From positions 1-64,000 of the forward strand of contig JBOFSQ010000070.1 of the NCBI GenBank assembly GCA_051651625.1: a stretch of DNA of 64,000 nucleotides, given 5' to 3'. A program made the translations under genes and the position numbers. The notes under the pieces were generated by a model, which had not been told where the DNA came from, made no database searches, and worked only from the letters and a program-made list of their open reading frames with translations. The stretch is from JBOFSQ01 sp051651625. Its GTDB lineage: Bacteria; Planctomycetota; Planctomycetia; Pirellulales; Thermoguttaceae. Below, one piece after another: positions 6,600-14,989 of the stretch. The number at the start of each line of letters is the position of its first letter. Position 1 is the first letter of the stretch.

Positions 6600-8537
6600 A
6601 TGACACGCAAAACACCTCGTCTTGAATCGCTTGGTCGCGCGGGAACTGCTGCGGTGTTGCTACTCGCTGCCGCTGGCATCGCCATTGCCACTATGGTTTC
6701 TCCTTTTGGAATGGCACAAGGTGAAAACGCTGAACGTACCGCAAATAAACTTGTCATGGCGGCAACCGAAACACAAAAGTCGGAAACTTCGGAAACTACA
6801 GTTCACGAACCAACAACATGCAGGAGCCAATCCGTGTCCACCCAAACAATCAATGTCCTTACCAGCGGATTACCGATGACAACGCCTAACATAGGCAGAC
6901 CGTTCACCTTTACCGGAACCGTTACAGACAACAACAAAACACCGATTGACGCTGCAACAGTCTGCACGCAATTTTGGGAAGGCCCCGACTTTGTCAACGG
7001 GCGTGGAGCTACAACACCGGAAAAATGTATCAGCGAACACTTCACGCAAACCAATCGCCAAGGAGAATACTCCGTCGCGTTGCCGCAAGAGTTGGTCGGG
7101 AAAAGCCCGCTATATGTTTGCATCAGAGCGGGACACCCCGACTTCATTTCACGCGGTGTTGCATCGTATCCAATCGACGAATTGATTGCGGCACACGAAT
7201 TGAGTCAAGCAGATGGGACAGATTGTCACCTCGGAGACTTTGCTCTCGTACCGGCAGCGCATTTGCGCGGCGTGGTCTTGTCGCCCACGGAAACGCCGCT
7301 GGCGAATGTACTCATCCGCACCTATTCTCGAAGCGCGATTGGTGACAGCCTATACGCTGCTACCGATCACAATGGCGAGTTCGGCATCAGGGTACATCGT
7401 GATGTTCCCATAGTCCTTTGGGCGATTCCGAGTGACTTTGCCCCAGTGGCAATGGCGTTTGACAAAGCACCGACCGACCCCGTTGTTGTCGATGTCAAGC
7501 CCGGTATCGTACTCAAAGGACGCCTCGAAGATCGGAACGGTGCCCCGATGGCAGGCATCTGGATTGACGCTGTGGAAAAAGAATCTCTCGCGGTCTACCC
7601 ACAAGATCGGATCATCCGAAACGCGATGACTGATGCCGATGGTCAATTCTCGCTCGCACCGCTGACGGAAGGAACATATTGTGTCGAACCTACACATGAA
7701 CCGATGGACCCTCTGACATATTTTGACGGTACGCGGACTTCCGACTTCGGAATGGAAGGTGTGTACACGATTAGTGATCGCAAACGAGATGCGTCGAGGG
7801 AACCGGTGCCTCGTTCTGCACCACACAACGAGGTGTATTCATCTTGCGACGTGACTCTTGCCGCTGATACCGCATCACTGGTAATACGTCCCGTACCGAG
7901 TGTGACGATCACTGGACAAATCGCGAGCAGTGCGGGAGAGGTATGTGGAGGCGACTTGATGGCTTATATTGTCGGAAAGATCGATGGACAAATCTGGGGC
8001 GAATTCCAACACCCGATCCGCATCAGTGGCGATGGACAATTTTCGATGGCGGTGCCACGCGGGCTTTGTCACGCCATCCTTCATTGCGGTACGAAGGAAA
8101 ACGACAAAAATCGTCCAATCCGATTCCGACGCGGTTTGACCGGAACTGAACAAACTGACTGGTGCATCGAGTTTCCAAAACTCGACGCCAATGTCGATGA
8201 CTTGTACATCAAGGTTTTACAACCGGCTTGTCTTCGCGTTGCGGTTTGTGTTGAAGAGAGTTTTATGCCGGAGTCTGCTTCCGTGCAAATTCAGTATCAG
8301 CGTGGCTCGCTCTTCAAAGACGACGACCACGGCAGTTTCGGATTTGTGCAAGGTTTCGGCAAATCGCATCTTTTTGAACACGAAGAGGTTGACGGCAAGC
8401 TGGTACGGTGGATGCCATACGCTGTCCTGCCGGGCGAACCGTTCACCGTCACCGCGAAAGTGTTGCAGGAAACAGCCTCCGAAACACTGACGTTGCGGGA
8501 AGGCGAAACTCGGTCTGTGATTTTGGAGGTGCGATAG
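6600..8537 (+). CDS. Large secreted carboxypeptidase-regulatory-like protein
   Basis: This is a 645-residue protein. The start at 6600 is supported by AAGGAG 9 bases upstream. The N-terminus has a basic stretch and a hydrophobic segment (AAVLLLAAAGIAIATMV), giving a signal peptide or membrane anchor. Several transthyretin-like beta-sandwich repeats follow, recognisable by TGTVTDNNKTPIDAA (about residue 105), LRGVVLSPTETPLANVLI (230), LKGRLEDRNGAPMAGIWI (315) and ITGQIASSAGEVCGG (445), each followed by a DxxGxF turn. Such modules occur in planctomycete envelope proteins of unknown role. It stands alone behind its own promoter. Confidence 0.72.
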   Translation: MTRKTPRLESLGRAGTAAVLLLAAAGIAIATMVSPFGMAQGENAERTANKLVMAATETQKSETSETTVHEPTTCRSQSVSTQTINVLTSGLPMTTPNIGRPFTFTGTVTDNNKTPIDAATVCTQFWEGPDFVNGRGATTPEKCISEHFTQTNRQGEYSVALPQELVGKSPLYVCIRAGHPDFISRGVASYPIDELIAAHELSQADGTDCHLGDFALVPAAHLRGVVLSPTETPLANVLIRTYSRSAIGDSLYAATDHNGEFGIRVHRDVPIVLWAIPSDFAPVAMAFDKAPTDPVVVDVKPGIVLKGRLEDRNGAPMAGIWIDAVEKESLAVYPQDRIIRNAMTDADGQFSLAPLTEGTYCVEPTHEPMDPLTYFDGTRTSDFGMEGVYTISDRKRDASREPVPRSAPHNEVYSSCDVTLAADTASLVIRPVPSVTITGQIASSAGEVCGGDLMAYIVGKIDGQIWGEFQHPIRISGDGQFSMAVPRGLCHAILHCGTKENDKNRPIRFRRGLTGTEQTDWCIEFPKLDANVDDLYIKVLQPACLRVAVCVEESFMPESASVQIQYQRGSLFKDDDHGSFGFVQGFGKSHLFEHEEVDGKLVRWMPYAVLPGEPFTVTAKVLQETASETLTLREGETRSVILEVR

Positions 8538-8551
8538 CACTGCGGTTCTGC

Positions 8552-8649
8552 GGTTCTGCATAGCCGAACCCTCCAAACGCCTACGGCGTTTTGATAACTG
8601 GAGGGTTCGGCTATGCCGAACCACTGTGCGGGTGTAAGTTTCCGAACGG
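8552..8649 (-). repeat. REP-like triple-hairpin element, copy 1
   Basis: GGTTCTGCATAGCCGAACC (one mismatch in the first arm), a central AACGCC-TAC-GGCGTT hairpin and GGTTCGGCTATGCCGAACC make three stems. A conserved flank with GTGCGGGTGTAAGTTTCCGAAC follows on the right. It sits between two convergent genes. Here and in copy 5 the flank is on the right, opposite to copies 2-4. Confidence 0.8.
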
Positions 8650-8651
8650 GT

Positions 8652-9707
8652 CTACTTGTCTTTCAAAAGATATTTGTTCGAGATAACTTTGAAAGAGATC
8701 ATCGGGTCGGAGATCATTTTGCACACGATCCCTTCGGCGGGCGTATTGCGAATCGTTGTCGTGTCGGCAAGGTCCATAAGCGCGTTGAACGTTGGATACT
8801 CCGCCAAAATCTTGCACGATTCCTTCACCACCGGCACCATACAATCGGTGTTGCCGAAGAGCGCGGTCAGCGTTGCGACTCGCTCCGGTGCCGACAAATA
8901 CCGCTGATGTTCGATGTCCCAGATGTCGAATACGAAAAACTCTTTGCACTGAAACTTCGCACGGTTCCGCTGGATTCCGGGGCCGACAAACTCGCCCTGA
9001 ACCGCGATGCTGCGATTGTACTGCCGAAGTTTGTCGAACCAACCTTGTTCTTTGATCAGTACCGAAAAGTCGCCTTGCGGGGCGTCGTTATCGTAAACTT
9101 TTTGAAGGTTCCGCGAACAAACGATGAACTCGCCTTCGTGCCAAGCAACGGTGTGCGACGAGCCGTCGAGTTTGACGGTGACTTCAAAATCTTCGTCGCG
9201 GTAGAGCGAAAAATAGTCGGGAAGATTTTGGAGTCGTTCTTGATCGGTCTTCATGATGAAGTGTGGAAACTGTCCGATAGCGTCTTCGGTTTGGCAACCT
9301 TCGTTCGGATTTTCGTAGAGCTTCACGCGGAGCAGTTCGGTGAGGTCGAATCCATCGGGTTCGGACTCCGCCGCTTTGTGTAACTCGCCGTACTCCGCAA
9401 CCGGAAAACCGCCGAACGGGATGAAGAGTCCCTGCGAAATCTGTTTTCGCAGCGTGACTGTTCGGATACGAAAACCTCTGTTTAGCTCGTTACTAGTAAA
9501 GCAGCGGCTCCGCAGAAATTCGTATGGCGGCTCTTCGGGGAGCACCGAGTCGATCTCGAAGTAGACGCCGCGTTCGCCACACTTGACGCTATCGCGCCCG
9601 ACGACCAGTCGCCAAAACCGTCCGTGCAGTGTGATGACATCGAGATTGTCGGATTCGGGAACCGGCTGGACAGTCTCGACCGTGACAATAGTTGCAAGTT
9701 TTCTCAT
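8652..9707 (-). CDS. ATP-dependent RNA ligase, DRB0094 (Rnl5) family
   Basis: This 351-residue enzyme resembles the Deinococcus DraRnl type, which seals nicked RNA with 3'-OH and 5'-phosphate ends. The N-terminal domain (1-135) begins MRKLATIVTVETVQPVPESD, as in that family's OB-like module. The nucleotidyltransferase domain carries the lysine motif VKLDGSS with Lys179 as the predicted adenylylated residue. Other motifs are VQGEFVGPGIQ, EFFVFDIWDI and the motif IV PAEGIVCK near 326. GGAGGAGGTGA lies just upstream of the ATG. No RNA-repair partner (RtcB, Hen1, Pnkp) is adjacent. Its physiological role in bacteria is not established. Confidence 0.88.
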   Translation of the reverse strand: MRKLATIVTVETVQPVPESDNLDVITLHGRFWRLVVGRDSVKCGERGVYFEIDSVLPEEPPYEFLRSRCFTSNELNRGFRIRTVTLRKQISQGLFIPFGGFPVAEYGELHKAAESEPDGFDLTELLRVKLYENPNEGCQTEDAIGQFPHFIMKTDQERLQNLPDYFSLYRDEDFEVTVKLDGSSHTVAWHEGEFIVCSRNLQKVYDNDAPQGDFSVLIKEQGWFDKLRQYNRSIAVQGEFVGPGIQRNRAKFQCKEFFVFDIWDIEHQRYLSAPERVATLTALFGNTDCMVPVVKESCKILAEYPTFNALMDLADTTTIRNTPAEGIVCKMISDPMISFKVISNKYLLKDK

Positions 9708-9977
9708 CGTTCACCTCCTCCAGTTTTCAAATTAGTGGAACCGTTCACGATTTTTTGCATCGTCGTCGCACGTCGCCGCGCAACACAATCGCAGTATACC
9801 AACAAACGCGGCGGTTTCAAGCTCGGCTCGTAGACCAATCTGAACGTGGTCGCGCATCGTTTGGGACGCGGTGTTGACGTTTCGCCCAGAGGTGGTAAGA
9901 TGCGCCGCACGGTTTGGCTGGCACGGTGCCGGTTCAAAATTGTTGCGTGTTACAAGTTTATGTGAAAGGACAAAACT

Positions 9978-10391
9978 ATGACCAAATTGATGACAACGTT
10001 GAGTGGGATTCTGTGCGTGATCGTGCTCGTTGCGGCGAACGGCTGCGGCCAAGGTGCAACCGCTGACAGTACGGCAACTGGCGGTGTTGGTGGTGCTGGT
10101 GGTGCGTCTTGCTGCCCGAAAGCTGCTGCGGCTGCGACGACAACCGACGCCTGCTGCGCCGGCGACGCGGCGAAGTGTGCGTGTGCCGAGTGCAAGTGCT
10201 GCGAAGGTTGCAAGACCGGTGGCGAGTGCAAGTGTGGCGAAAAGTGCGAATGCTGCGCCGCGTGCCCGTGCAAGAAGGCCGCGAAGTGTGCGTGCGCTGA
10301 TTGCAAGTGCTGCGAAGGTTGCAAGACCGGCGGCGAGTGCAAGTGCGCCGAAAAGTGCGAGTGCTGCGCCGCGTGCCCGGCGAAGAAGTAG
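9978..10391 (+). CDS. Metallothionein-like Cys-rich lipoprotein with tandem repeat
   Basis: This 137-residue protein has AAGGA before the ATG and a signal peptide ending in the lipobox VAANGC at Cys23. The mature chain has about 30 cysteines in roughly 115 residues. They are concentrated in two nearly identical 36-residue units beginning AKCACAECKCCEGCKTGG and AKCACADCKCCEGCKTGG. CxC, CxCC and CCxxC spacings dominate, typical of metal-thiolate proteins, with many lysines between. Binding of Zn, Cu or Cd at the outer membrane or periplasmic face is inference. No metal-sensor gene is next to it. Confidence 0.75.
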   Translation: MTKLMTTLSGILCVIVLVAANGCGQGATADSTATGGVGGAGGASCCPKAAAAATTTDACCAGDAAKCACAECKCCEGCKTGGECKCGEKCECCAACPCKKAAKCACADCKCCEGCKTGGECKCAEKCECCAACPAKK

Positions 10392-10418
10392 ATTAATTGA
10401 CCGTTCAAGGTTGATTCC

Positions 10419-10540
10419 GTCATTCCCGCGTACTCGGCGGGAATCCAGACAACACGGCACAGGCAGACGCGATAGCGTCGTTCGCGCAAGCGAACCACAA
10501 AGCGTTAGCTCTAGGCCCCCGCCGAGTACGCGGGGGTGAC
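10419..10540. repeat. GTCATTCCCGCG inverted repeat
   Basis: GTCATTCCCGCGTACTCGGC at 10419 is matched by GCCGAGTACGCGGGGGTGAC ending at 10540, forming an approximately 22-bp imperfect stem with a loop of about 75 bases. Related CGTCATTCC elements lie at 26962-27115 and 34240-34384. The right arm ends just upstream of floA. Confidence 0.65.
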
Positions 10541-10562
10541 GACTACTGGAGAACCACCAAAA

Positions 10563-11630
10563 ATGCTCCCACCACTCTTTGCTCAAGCGGCTGACGCAGA
10601 TACGATGACGCAATTCGTCGTCATTGCGGGTTGTGCTGTCGCGCTGTTTGTCTTCATCGCATTTCTTGCGGTGTTTCTGCGGTTCTTTCCGCTCTGGATT
10701 CAGTCGGTCACAACCGGTGCGGGGATCGGCATCTTCGACCTGCTTGGGATGGCGTTTCGCCGTGTCGATTCGGCGATGATTGTTCGCAGCAAAATCATGG
10801 CAGTGCAGGCCGGACTCGATGACGTTGTAATCACAACGAAATCGCTCGAAGCCCACTATCTTGCTGGCGGAAACGTCGCGCTAGTTGTTCGTGCGCTGAT
10901 TGCTGCGAACAAAGCGCGTCTCACCGAACTCGATTACCAACTCGCAACCGCTATCGACCTCGCCGGACGCAACGTGTTAGAAGCAGTTCAGACAAGCGTT
11001 TATCCGAAAGTGATCGACTGTCCGGCTGCGGCGAAAGATCGCCACACGCTCGACGGCGTTGCCAAAAATGGGATACAGTTAAAGGTCAAGGCGCGTGTGA
11101 CGGTGCGTGCAAATCTGCGCCAGTTAATTGGTGGAGCGACCGAAGAAACTATCATCGCTCGCGTCGGCGAAGGGATCGTCTCGTCAATCGGTTCGGCGAC
11201 GACGCACGGTGAAGTTCTCGAAAATCCCGACAAAATCAGCAAGGCTGTTTTAGCAAAACGACTCGATTCGCAGACGGCGTTTGAAATCGTCTCCATCGAC
11301 ATCGCCGACATCGACGTTGGCGACAACATCGGTGCACGTCTTCAAGCCGACCAAGCCGAGGCCGACACGCGCGTTGCTCGTGCCAAAGCGGAAGGACGCC
11401 GCGCACTCGCCGTCGCCGCAGAACAAGAAAACATCGCACGCATCGAAGAGAACCGCGCACACGTCGTCGAGGCCGAAGCCGCCGTGCCGACCGCACTCGC
11501 CGAAGCTATCGCTGGCGGAAAACTTTCAGTGATGGACTACTATCGCCTCAAAAACATCCAGTCCGACACCGAGATGCGCGGCTCCATCGCCAAGGTCGGC
11601 GTAACGCCGCCGCTCGTGCAGCAGGCGTGA
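10563..11630 (+). CDS. floA: Flotillin-like protein FloA
   Basis: This 355-residue membrane scaffold is typical of bacterial flotillins that organise ordered membrane microdomains. The ATG at 10563 has GGAG 11 bases upstream. A GTG at 10536 lies inside the inverted repeat and is less likely. The N-terminal hydrophobic hairpin (VVIAGCAVALFVFIAFLAV) is followed by the FloA body: GIGIFDLLGMAFRRVDSAMIV, ARVTVRANLRQLIGGATEETI and VSIDIADIDVGDNIGARLQ. A long Ala/Glu coiled coil (about 260-315) and LSVMDYYRLKNIQSDTEMR complete it. No NfeD-type partner is adjacent. The length fits the family (about 330). Confidence 0.9.
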   Translation: MLPPLFAQAADADTMTQFVVIAGCAVALFVFIAFLAVFLRFFPLWIQSVTTGAGIGIFDLLGMAFRRVDSAMIVRSKIMAVQAGLDDVVITTKSLEAHYLAGGNVALVVRALIAANKARLTELDYQLATAIDLAGRNVLEAVQTSVYPKVIDCPAAAKDRHTLDGVAKNGIQLKVKARVTVRANLRQLIGGATEETIIARVGEGIVSSIGSATTHGEVLENPDKISKAVLAKRLDSQTAFEIVSIDIADIDVGDNIGARLQADQAEADTRVARAKAEGRRALAVAAEQENIARIEENRAHVVEAEAAVPTALAEAIAGGKLSVMDYYRLKNIQSDTEMRGSIAKVGVTPPLVQQA

Positions 11631-11991
11631 AATGCACTGTGAACGGTTGCGGAATTGACCGCGTTGACGTATTTGCCCCGACGGGGCAGCAATCTCAATA
11701 ACCGGCGGTAAGTGCCGCCGCAATAGCGGCAAACGCAACCGCCGGTGACGCGACCCAAATTAGTATGCGTCTGTAAGACGCGACTAAATGCGTGAGTCAA
11801 ACATGCGACAGGTTGCGTCTTACAGACGCACGGTTTTGAGGTGGACGCTACCGTAAGCTGCGCGGAGTACCGCTTGCATACGGTTATTGAAATCGCTGCC
11901 CCGACGGGGCAAAAAGACGGCGCGTTCACGACAAATAGCAAAACAATCCGTGAACGCTTACCACAAAACAAAACCACAAAACAAAGCCCCC
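11631..11991. repeat. Intergenic block with GCCCCGACGGGGC and GCGGC repeats
   Basis: Two GCCCCGACGGGGC palindromes (11675-11687 and 11898-11910) flank the words CCGGCGGTAAGTGCCGCC and GCGTCTGTAAGACGCG plus the reverse TGCGTCTTACAGACGCA. The same assembly, in another order, fills 49.75-50.04 kb. I see no promoter or gene; hdrA starts right after it. Confidence 0.6.
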
Positions 11992-13989
11992 ATGAAAATC
12001 GGCGTCTTTACTTGTTTTTGCGGCGAGAATATCGCCCGTAATGTCGATTGCGAACGTGTTGCGGTTGAGGCTGGAAAGATTCCGGGCGTGCACTGTTCGG
12101 TCGCGTACAAATACATGTGCAGCGAACCCGGGCAGCAGCTCATTCTCGACAAGGCGAAAGAACTTGGTCTCACCGCGATAGTCGTTGCGGCGTGTTCGCC
12201 GCACATGCACTTCAAGACTTTTCGCAAGGCGGTCCAAAATGCTGGGCTGAATCCGTATCTGGTCGAGATCGCAAACATCCGCGAACACTGCTCGTGGGTA
12301 CACGCAGACAAAGAAGCCGCAACAGCCAAGGCGATTGAACTTGTACGGATGGCGGTTGCGAAGGTGAAACACAATCGTCCACTCCACGCGATTGAAGTTC
12401 CGGTGACGCGGCGTGCGCTCGTCATCGGTGCGGGCGTTGCAGGAATTCAAGCCGCGCTCGACATCGCCGCCGCTGGACACGAAGTTGTCGTCGTCGAAAA
12501 AGAACCGTCCGTCGGCGGGAAAATGGCCGGACTTTCCGAGACTTTTCCAACGCTCGATTGCTCGCAGTGTATTCTCACGCCGCGTATGGTTGAAGTCGGT
12601 CAACACCCGCAAATCAAACTCTACACATATTCCGAGATCGAGTCGGTCGAAGGTTACGTCGGCAATTTTAAGGTGACGATTCGCAAACGCGCACGATACG
12701 TTGACACGAAAAAATGTACCGGTTGCGGCGCGTGTTGGAACGCTTGTCCGCAGAAAAAGATTCCGAACTCGTTCGACTACTCGCTCGGCAATCGCACGGC
12801 GATTTATATTCCGTTTCCGCAAGCGGTTCCAGCACGCCCCGTTATCGATGCCGAAAATTGTACGAAGTTCAAGACCGGCAAATGCGGTATCTGCGAAAAG
12901 AAATGTGCGGCAGGTGCCATTAAATACGACGACGTTGACGAACTCGTCACCGAAGAAGTCGGCGCGATTATCGCGGCGACAGGTTTTCAGTTATACAAGA
13001 TCGACAAAGATCAAGCGAACGAAAAACTCGAAGGGTACGGCGAGTACGGCTACGGAAAATACAAAGACGTTATTGACGGTTTGCAATTCGAGCGACTGAT
13101 CTCGGCGAGCGGTCCGACTGGCGGCGAACCGCGTCGCCCGTCCGACGGAAAGATTCCCGAAAAGGTTGTCTTCATTAAATGTGTTGGGAGCCGCGACAAC
13201 GCCAAGGGCGTTTCGTACTGCTCCAAAATTTGTTGTATGTACACTGCGAAGCATACGATGCTTTACAAACACAAAGTACATCACGGCGAGGCGCACGTTT
13301 TTTACATGGACATCCGCAGCGGCGGCAAAAAGTACGACGAGTTTGTGCGGCGTGCGATTGAGCAGGACGGCGCGATTTATCACCGTGGCCGCGTCTCGAA
13401 GATCACTGAAGAAGACGGCAAGTTAATCGTCCGCGGAATGGACACGCTCTCTGGACGCCCCGTCACGATAGAAGCCGATATGGTCGTTTTGGCGACGGCA
13501 ATCGGTTCGACTCCCGGCGCGACAGCACTCTCGCAGCAGCTTGGCGTTGGTTACGACGAGTACGGATTTATGACCGAGTCGCATCCGAAGTTGCGTCCTG
13601 TTGAGACGAACTCGGCTGGCGTTTTCATTTGCGGAGCGTGTCAGGCACCCAAGGACATTCCAGAATCGGTGGCGCAGGCCTCGGCGGCGGCGGCGAAGGT
13701 GCTCATTATGTTGAGTCAACCGAAACTCACGCGCGACCCAGAAATCGCCATCGTCGATGAACTGCGGTGCGCAGCGTGTTATGCGTGCCAGCGAACTTGC
13801 CCATATCAAGCGATTGAGAAGGCGGAGATCAAAGACCGCAGCGGCAAAGTTGTCAAACACACGGCACGAGTCAACCCCGGTCTCTGTATGGGGTGCGGAA
13901 CGTGTGTCGCGGTCTGTCCGAGCAAGAGCGTTGACATCGAAGGTTTCACCGAGGAACAAATCTACGCACAAGTCGAGAGTTTGGCGTAG
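11992..13989 (+). CDS. hdrA: HdrA-like heterodisulfide reductase subunit A family protein
   Basis: This is a 665-residue iron-sulfur flavoprotein. HdrA is the flavin subunit that bifurcates or confurcates electrons among ferredoxin, HdrBC and NAD or H2 modules. It shows an N-terminal CFCGENIARNVDC region and the FAD Rossmann motif VIGAGVAGIQAALDIA near 140. Four cysteine clusters are visible: CTGCGACWNACP near 243, CTKFKTGKCGICEKKC near 302, CAACYACQRTCP near 596 and CMGCGTCVAVCP near 631. The ATG at 11992 begins the conserved MKIGVFTCFCG, although no Shine-Dalgarno sequence is seen. HdrB and HdrC genes are absent from the window, so its electron partners are unknown. Confidence 0.9.
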   Translation: MKIGVFTCFCGENIARNVDCERVAVEAGKIPGVHCSVAYKYMCSEPGQQLILDKAKELGLTAIVVAACSPHMHFKTFRKAVQNAGLNPYLVEIANIREHCSWVHADKEAATAKAIELVRMAVAKVKHNRPLHAIEVPVTRRALVIGAGVAGIQAALDIAAAGHEVVVVEKEPSVGGKMAGLSETFPTLDCSQCILTPRMVEVGQHPQIKLYTYSEIESVEGYVGNFKVTIRKRARYVDTKKCTGCGACWNACPQKKIPNSFDYSLGNRTAIYIPFPQAVPARPVIDAENCTKFKTGKCGICEKKCAAGAIKYDDVDELVTEEVGAIIAATGFQLYKIDKDQANEKLEGYGEYGYGKYKDVIDGLQFERLISASGPTGGEPRRPSDGKIPEKVVFIKCVGSRDNAKGVSYCSKICCMYTAKHTMLYKHKVHHGEAHVFYMDIRSGGKKYDEFVRRAIEQDGAIYHRGRVSKITEEDGKLIVRGMDTLSGRPVTIEADMVVLATAIGSTPGATALSQQLGVGYDEYGFMTESHPKLRPVETNSAGVFICGACQAPKDIPESVAQASAAAAKVLIMLSQPKLTRDPEIAIVDELRCAACYACQRTCPYQAIEKAEIKDRSGKVVKHTARVNPGLCMGCGTCVAVCPSKSVDIEGFTEEQIYAQVESLA

Positions 13990-13999
13990 AGCGTGCGAT

Positions 14000-14458
14000 T
14001 CACGCACCGGTTGTGGCGTCGCGTTCAGTGCGTCCGGTGATGATTGTGCGGGCGACGAGAAGAATGATCGCGGCGGTAACAACGCCGATGATAAGTTGCC
14101 CCATCAATAGCGGCGAGTCGAGGTCGAGCCACGCCACCAGTGGAACGGCGTTACTGGCGACGCCAATCACGTCGGCAAATGTTCTCGTTACGCCACCGCC
14201 GATCTCTGCGGCGATGGTCGCCGTCGATAGCGACGCCACCCACGCCACAACCGCCGCCGCCAAGCCAGCTAACACGTTTGCAGGCGTGAAGTAGAGCACA
14301 AGCACCAGCACAACCGCCGTCAAGTTGGCCTTCGGGACGAAACCCAAAACCGTCCCGATAACGACGCCCCACAATATCGCACGCGGCGTCCATCGTCCAA
14401 AGACACACTCGAAAAGATACGGGATGAATCCCTGATGAACGACGTGAGGTGTTGACAC
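14000..14458 (-). CDS. Small inner-membrane protein, DUF2062/TIGR03546-like
   Basis: This is a 152-residue protein with three or four predicted membrane segments: ILWGVVIGTVLGFVP, LTAVVLVLVLYFTPANVLA, LAAAVVAWVASLS and IIGVVTAAIILLVARTI. The PRAILWGVVIGTVLGFVPKAN segment resembles the glycine/proline-rich loop of DUF2062/TIGR03546 proteins. No enzymatic residues stand out. It is convergent with hdrA (10 bases apart). The family assignment is tentative. Confidence 0.5.
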   Translation of the reverse strand: MSTPHVVHQGFIPYLFECVFGRWTPRAILWGVVIGTVLGFVPKANLTAVVLVLVLYFTPANVLAGLAAAVVAWVASLSTATIAAEIGGGVTRTFADVIGVASNAVPLVAWLDLDSPLLMGQLIIGVVTAAIILLVARTIITGRTERDATTGA

Positions 14459-14540
14459 TCGTATTGCCTCCGTTGTGAACGTTCACGATTGATTCCGTGT
14501 AAGCGTTCACCGAATTTTGACGGCGTTGTTGGTGTTCTTT

Positions 14541-14758
14541 GCCCCAACGGGGCAGCAAGAGCTTAGCCGTGGGTGAGCGGAGCGAACCCACGGTACGGAG
14601 AGCCACAAAGTCCAGAAAGCCCCAACGGGGCGCAAGAACTGAACCGCGTACACAACTCTTACGCCCCGTTGGGGCTACGGATTTTTCTGTGGATTCGTAC
14701 ACCGTGGGTTCGCGGAATACCGCTCACCCACGGCTAAGTTCTTACGCCCCGTTGGGGC
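14541..14758. repeat. 218-bp composite palindrome, copy 1
   Basis: GCCCCAACGGGGC ends flank inward-facing TTAGCCGTGGGTGAGCGG and CCGCTCACCCACGGCTAA words, with two more GCCCC palindromes inside. The whole is an imperfect 218-bp inverted repeat, and a second copy lies at 27595-27811. It occupies much of the 531-base gap between 14459 and 14989, which holds no gene. Confidence 0.75.
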
Positions 14759-14789
14759 GAAAACTCGGACAACCAATGTTCTCGTGCAA

Positions 14790-14989
14790 CCAAAACTTTA
14801 CTACACCATCCGTGTTCTCTCTCCTCTTCGTGCCTTCGTGTGAACAAAAAAGAACTGCTGGCAGATACGAAAAATCTGCGACAATCTGCGGCATCTGCGG
14901 ACTCAAAATGAACGCTGTTTCGACAACTTTGTTCTACACTCACGCTGCACTCGCTTACGCTTCCCGCTCTGATTCGGTCAACAGCAACG
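14790..14989. repeat. CTTCGTG / CTGCGG repeats and one CACTCGCTTACGC copy
   Basis: AAACTTTACTACACC at 14793 is followed by CCTCTTCGTGCCTTCGTGTG and the words AATCTGCG and CATCTGCGG to about 14903. A copy of GCACTCGCTTACGCTTCCCG lies near 14946. This is the same set of words as at 120-310. Confidence 0.6.
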
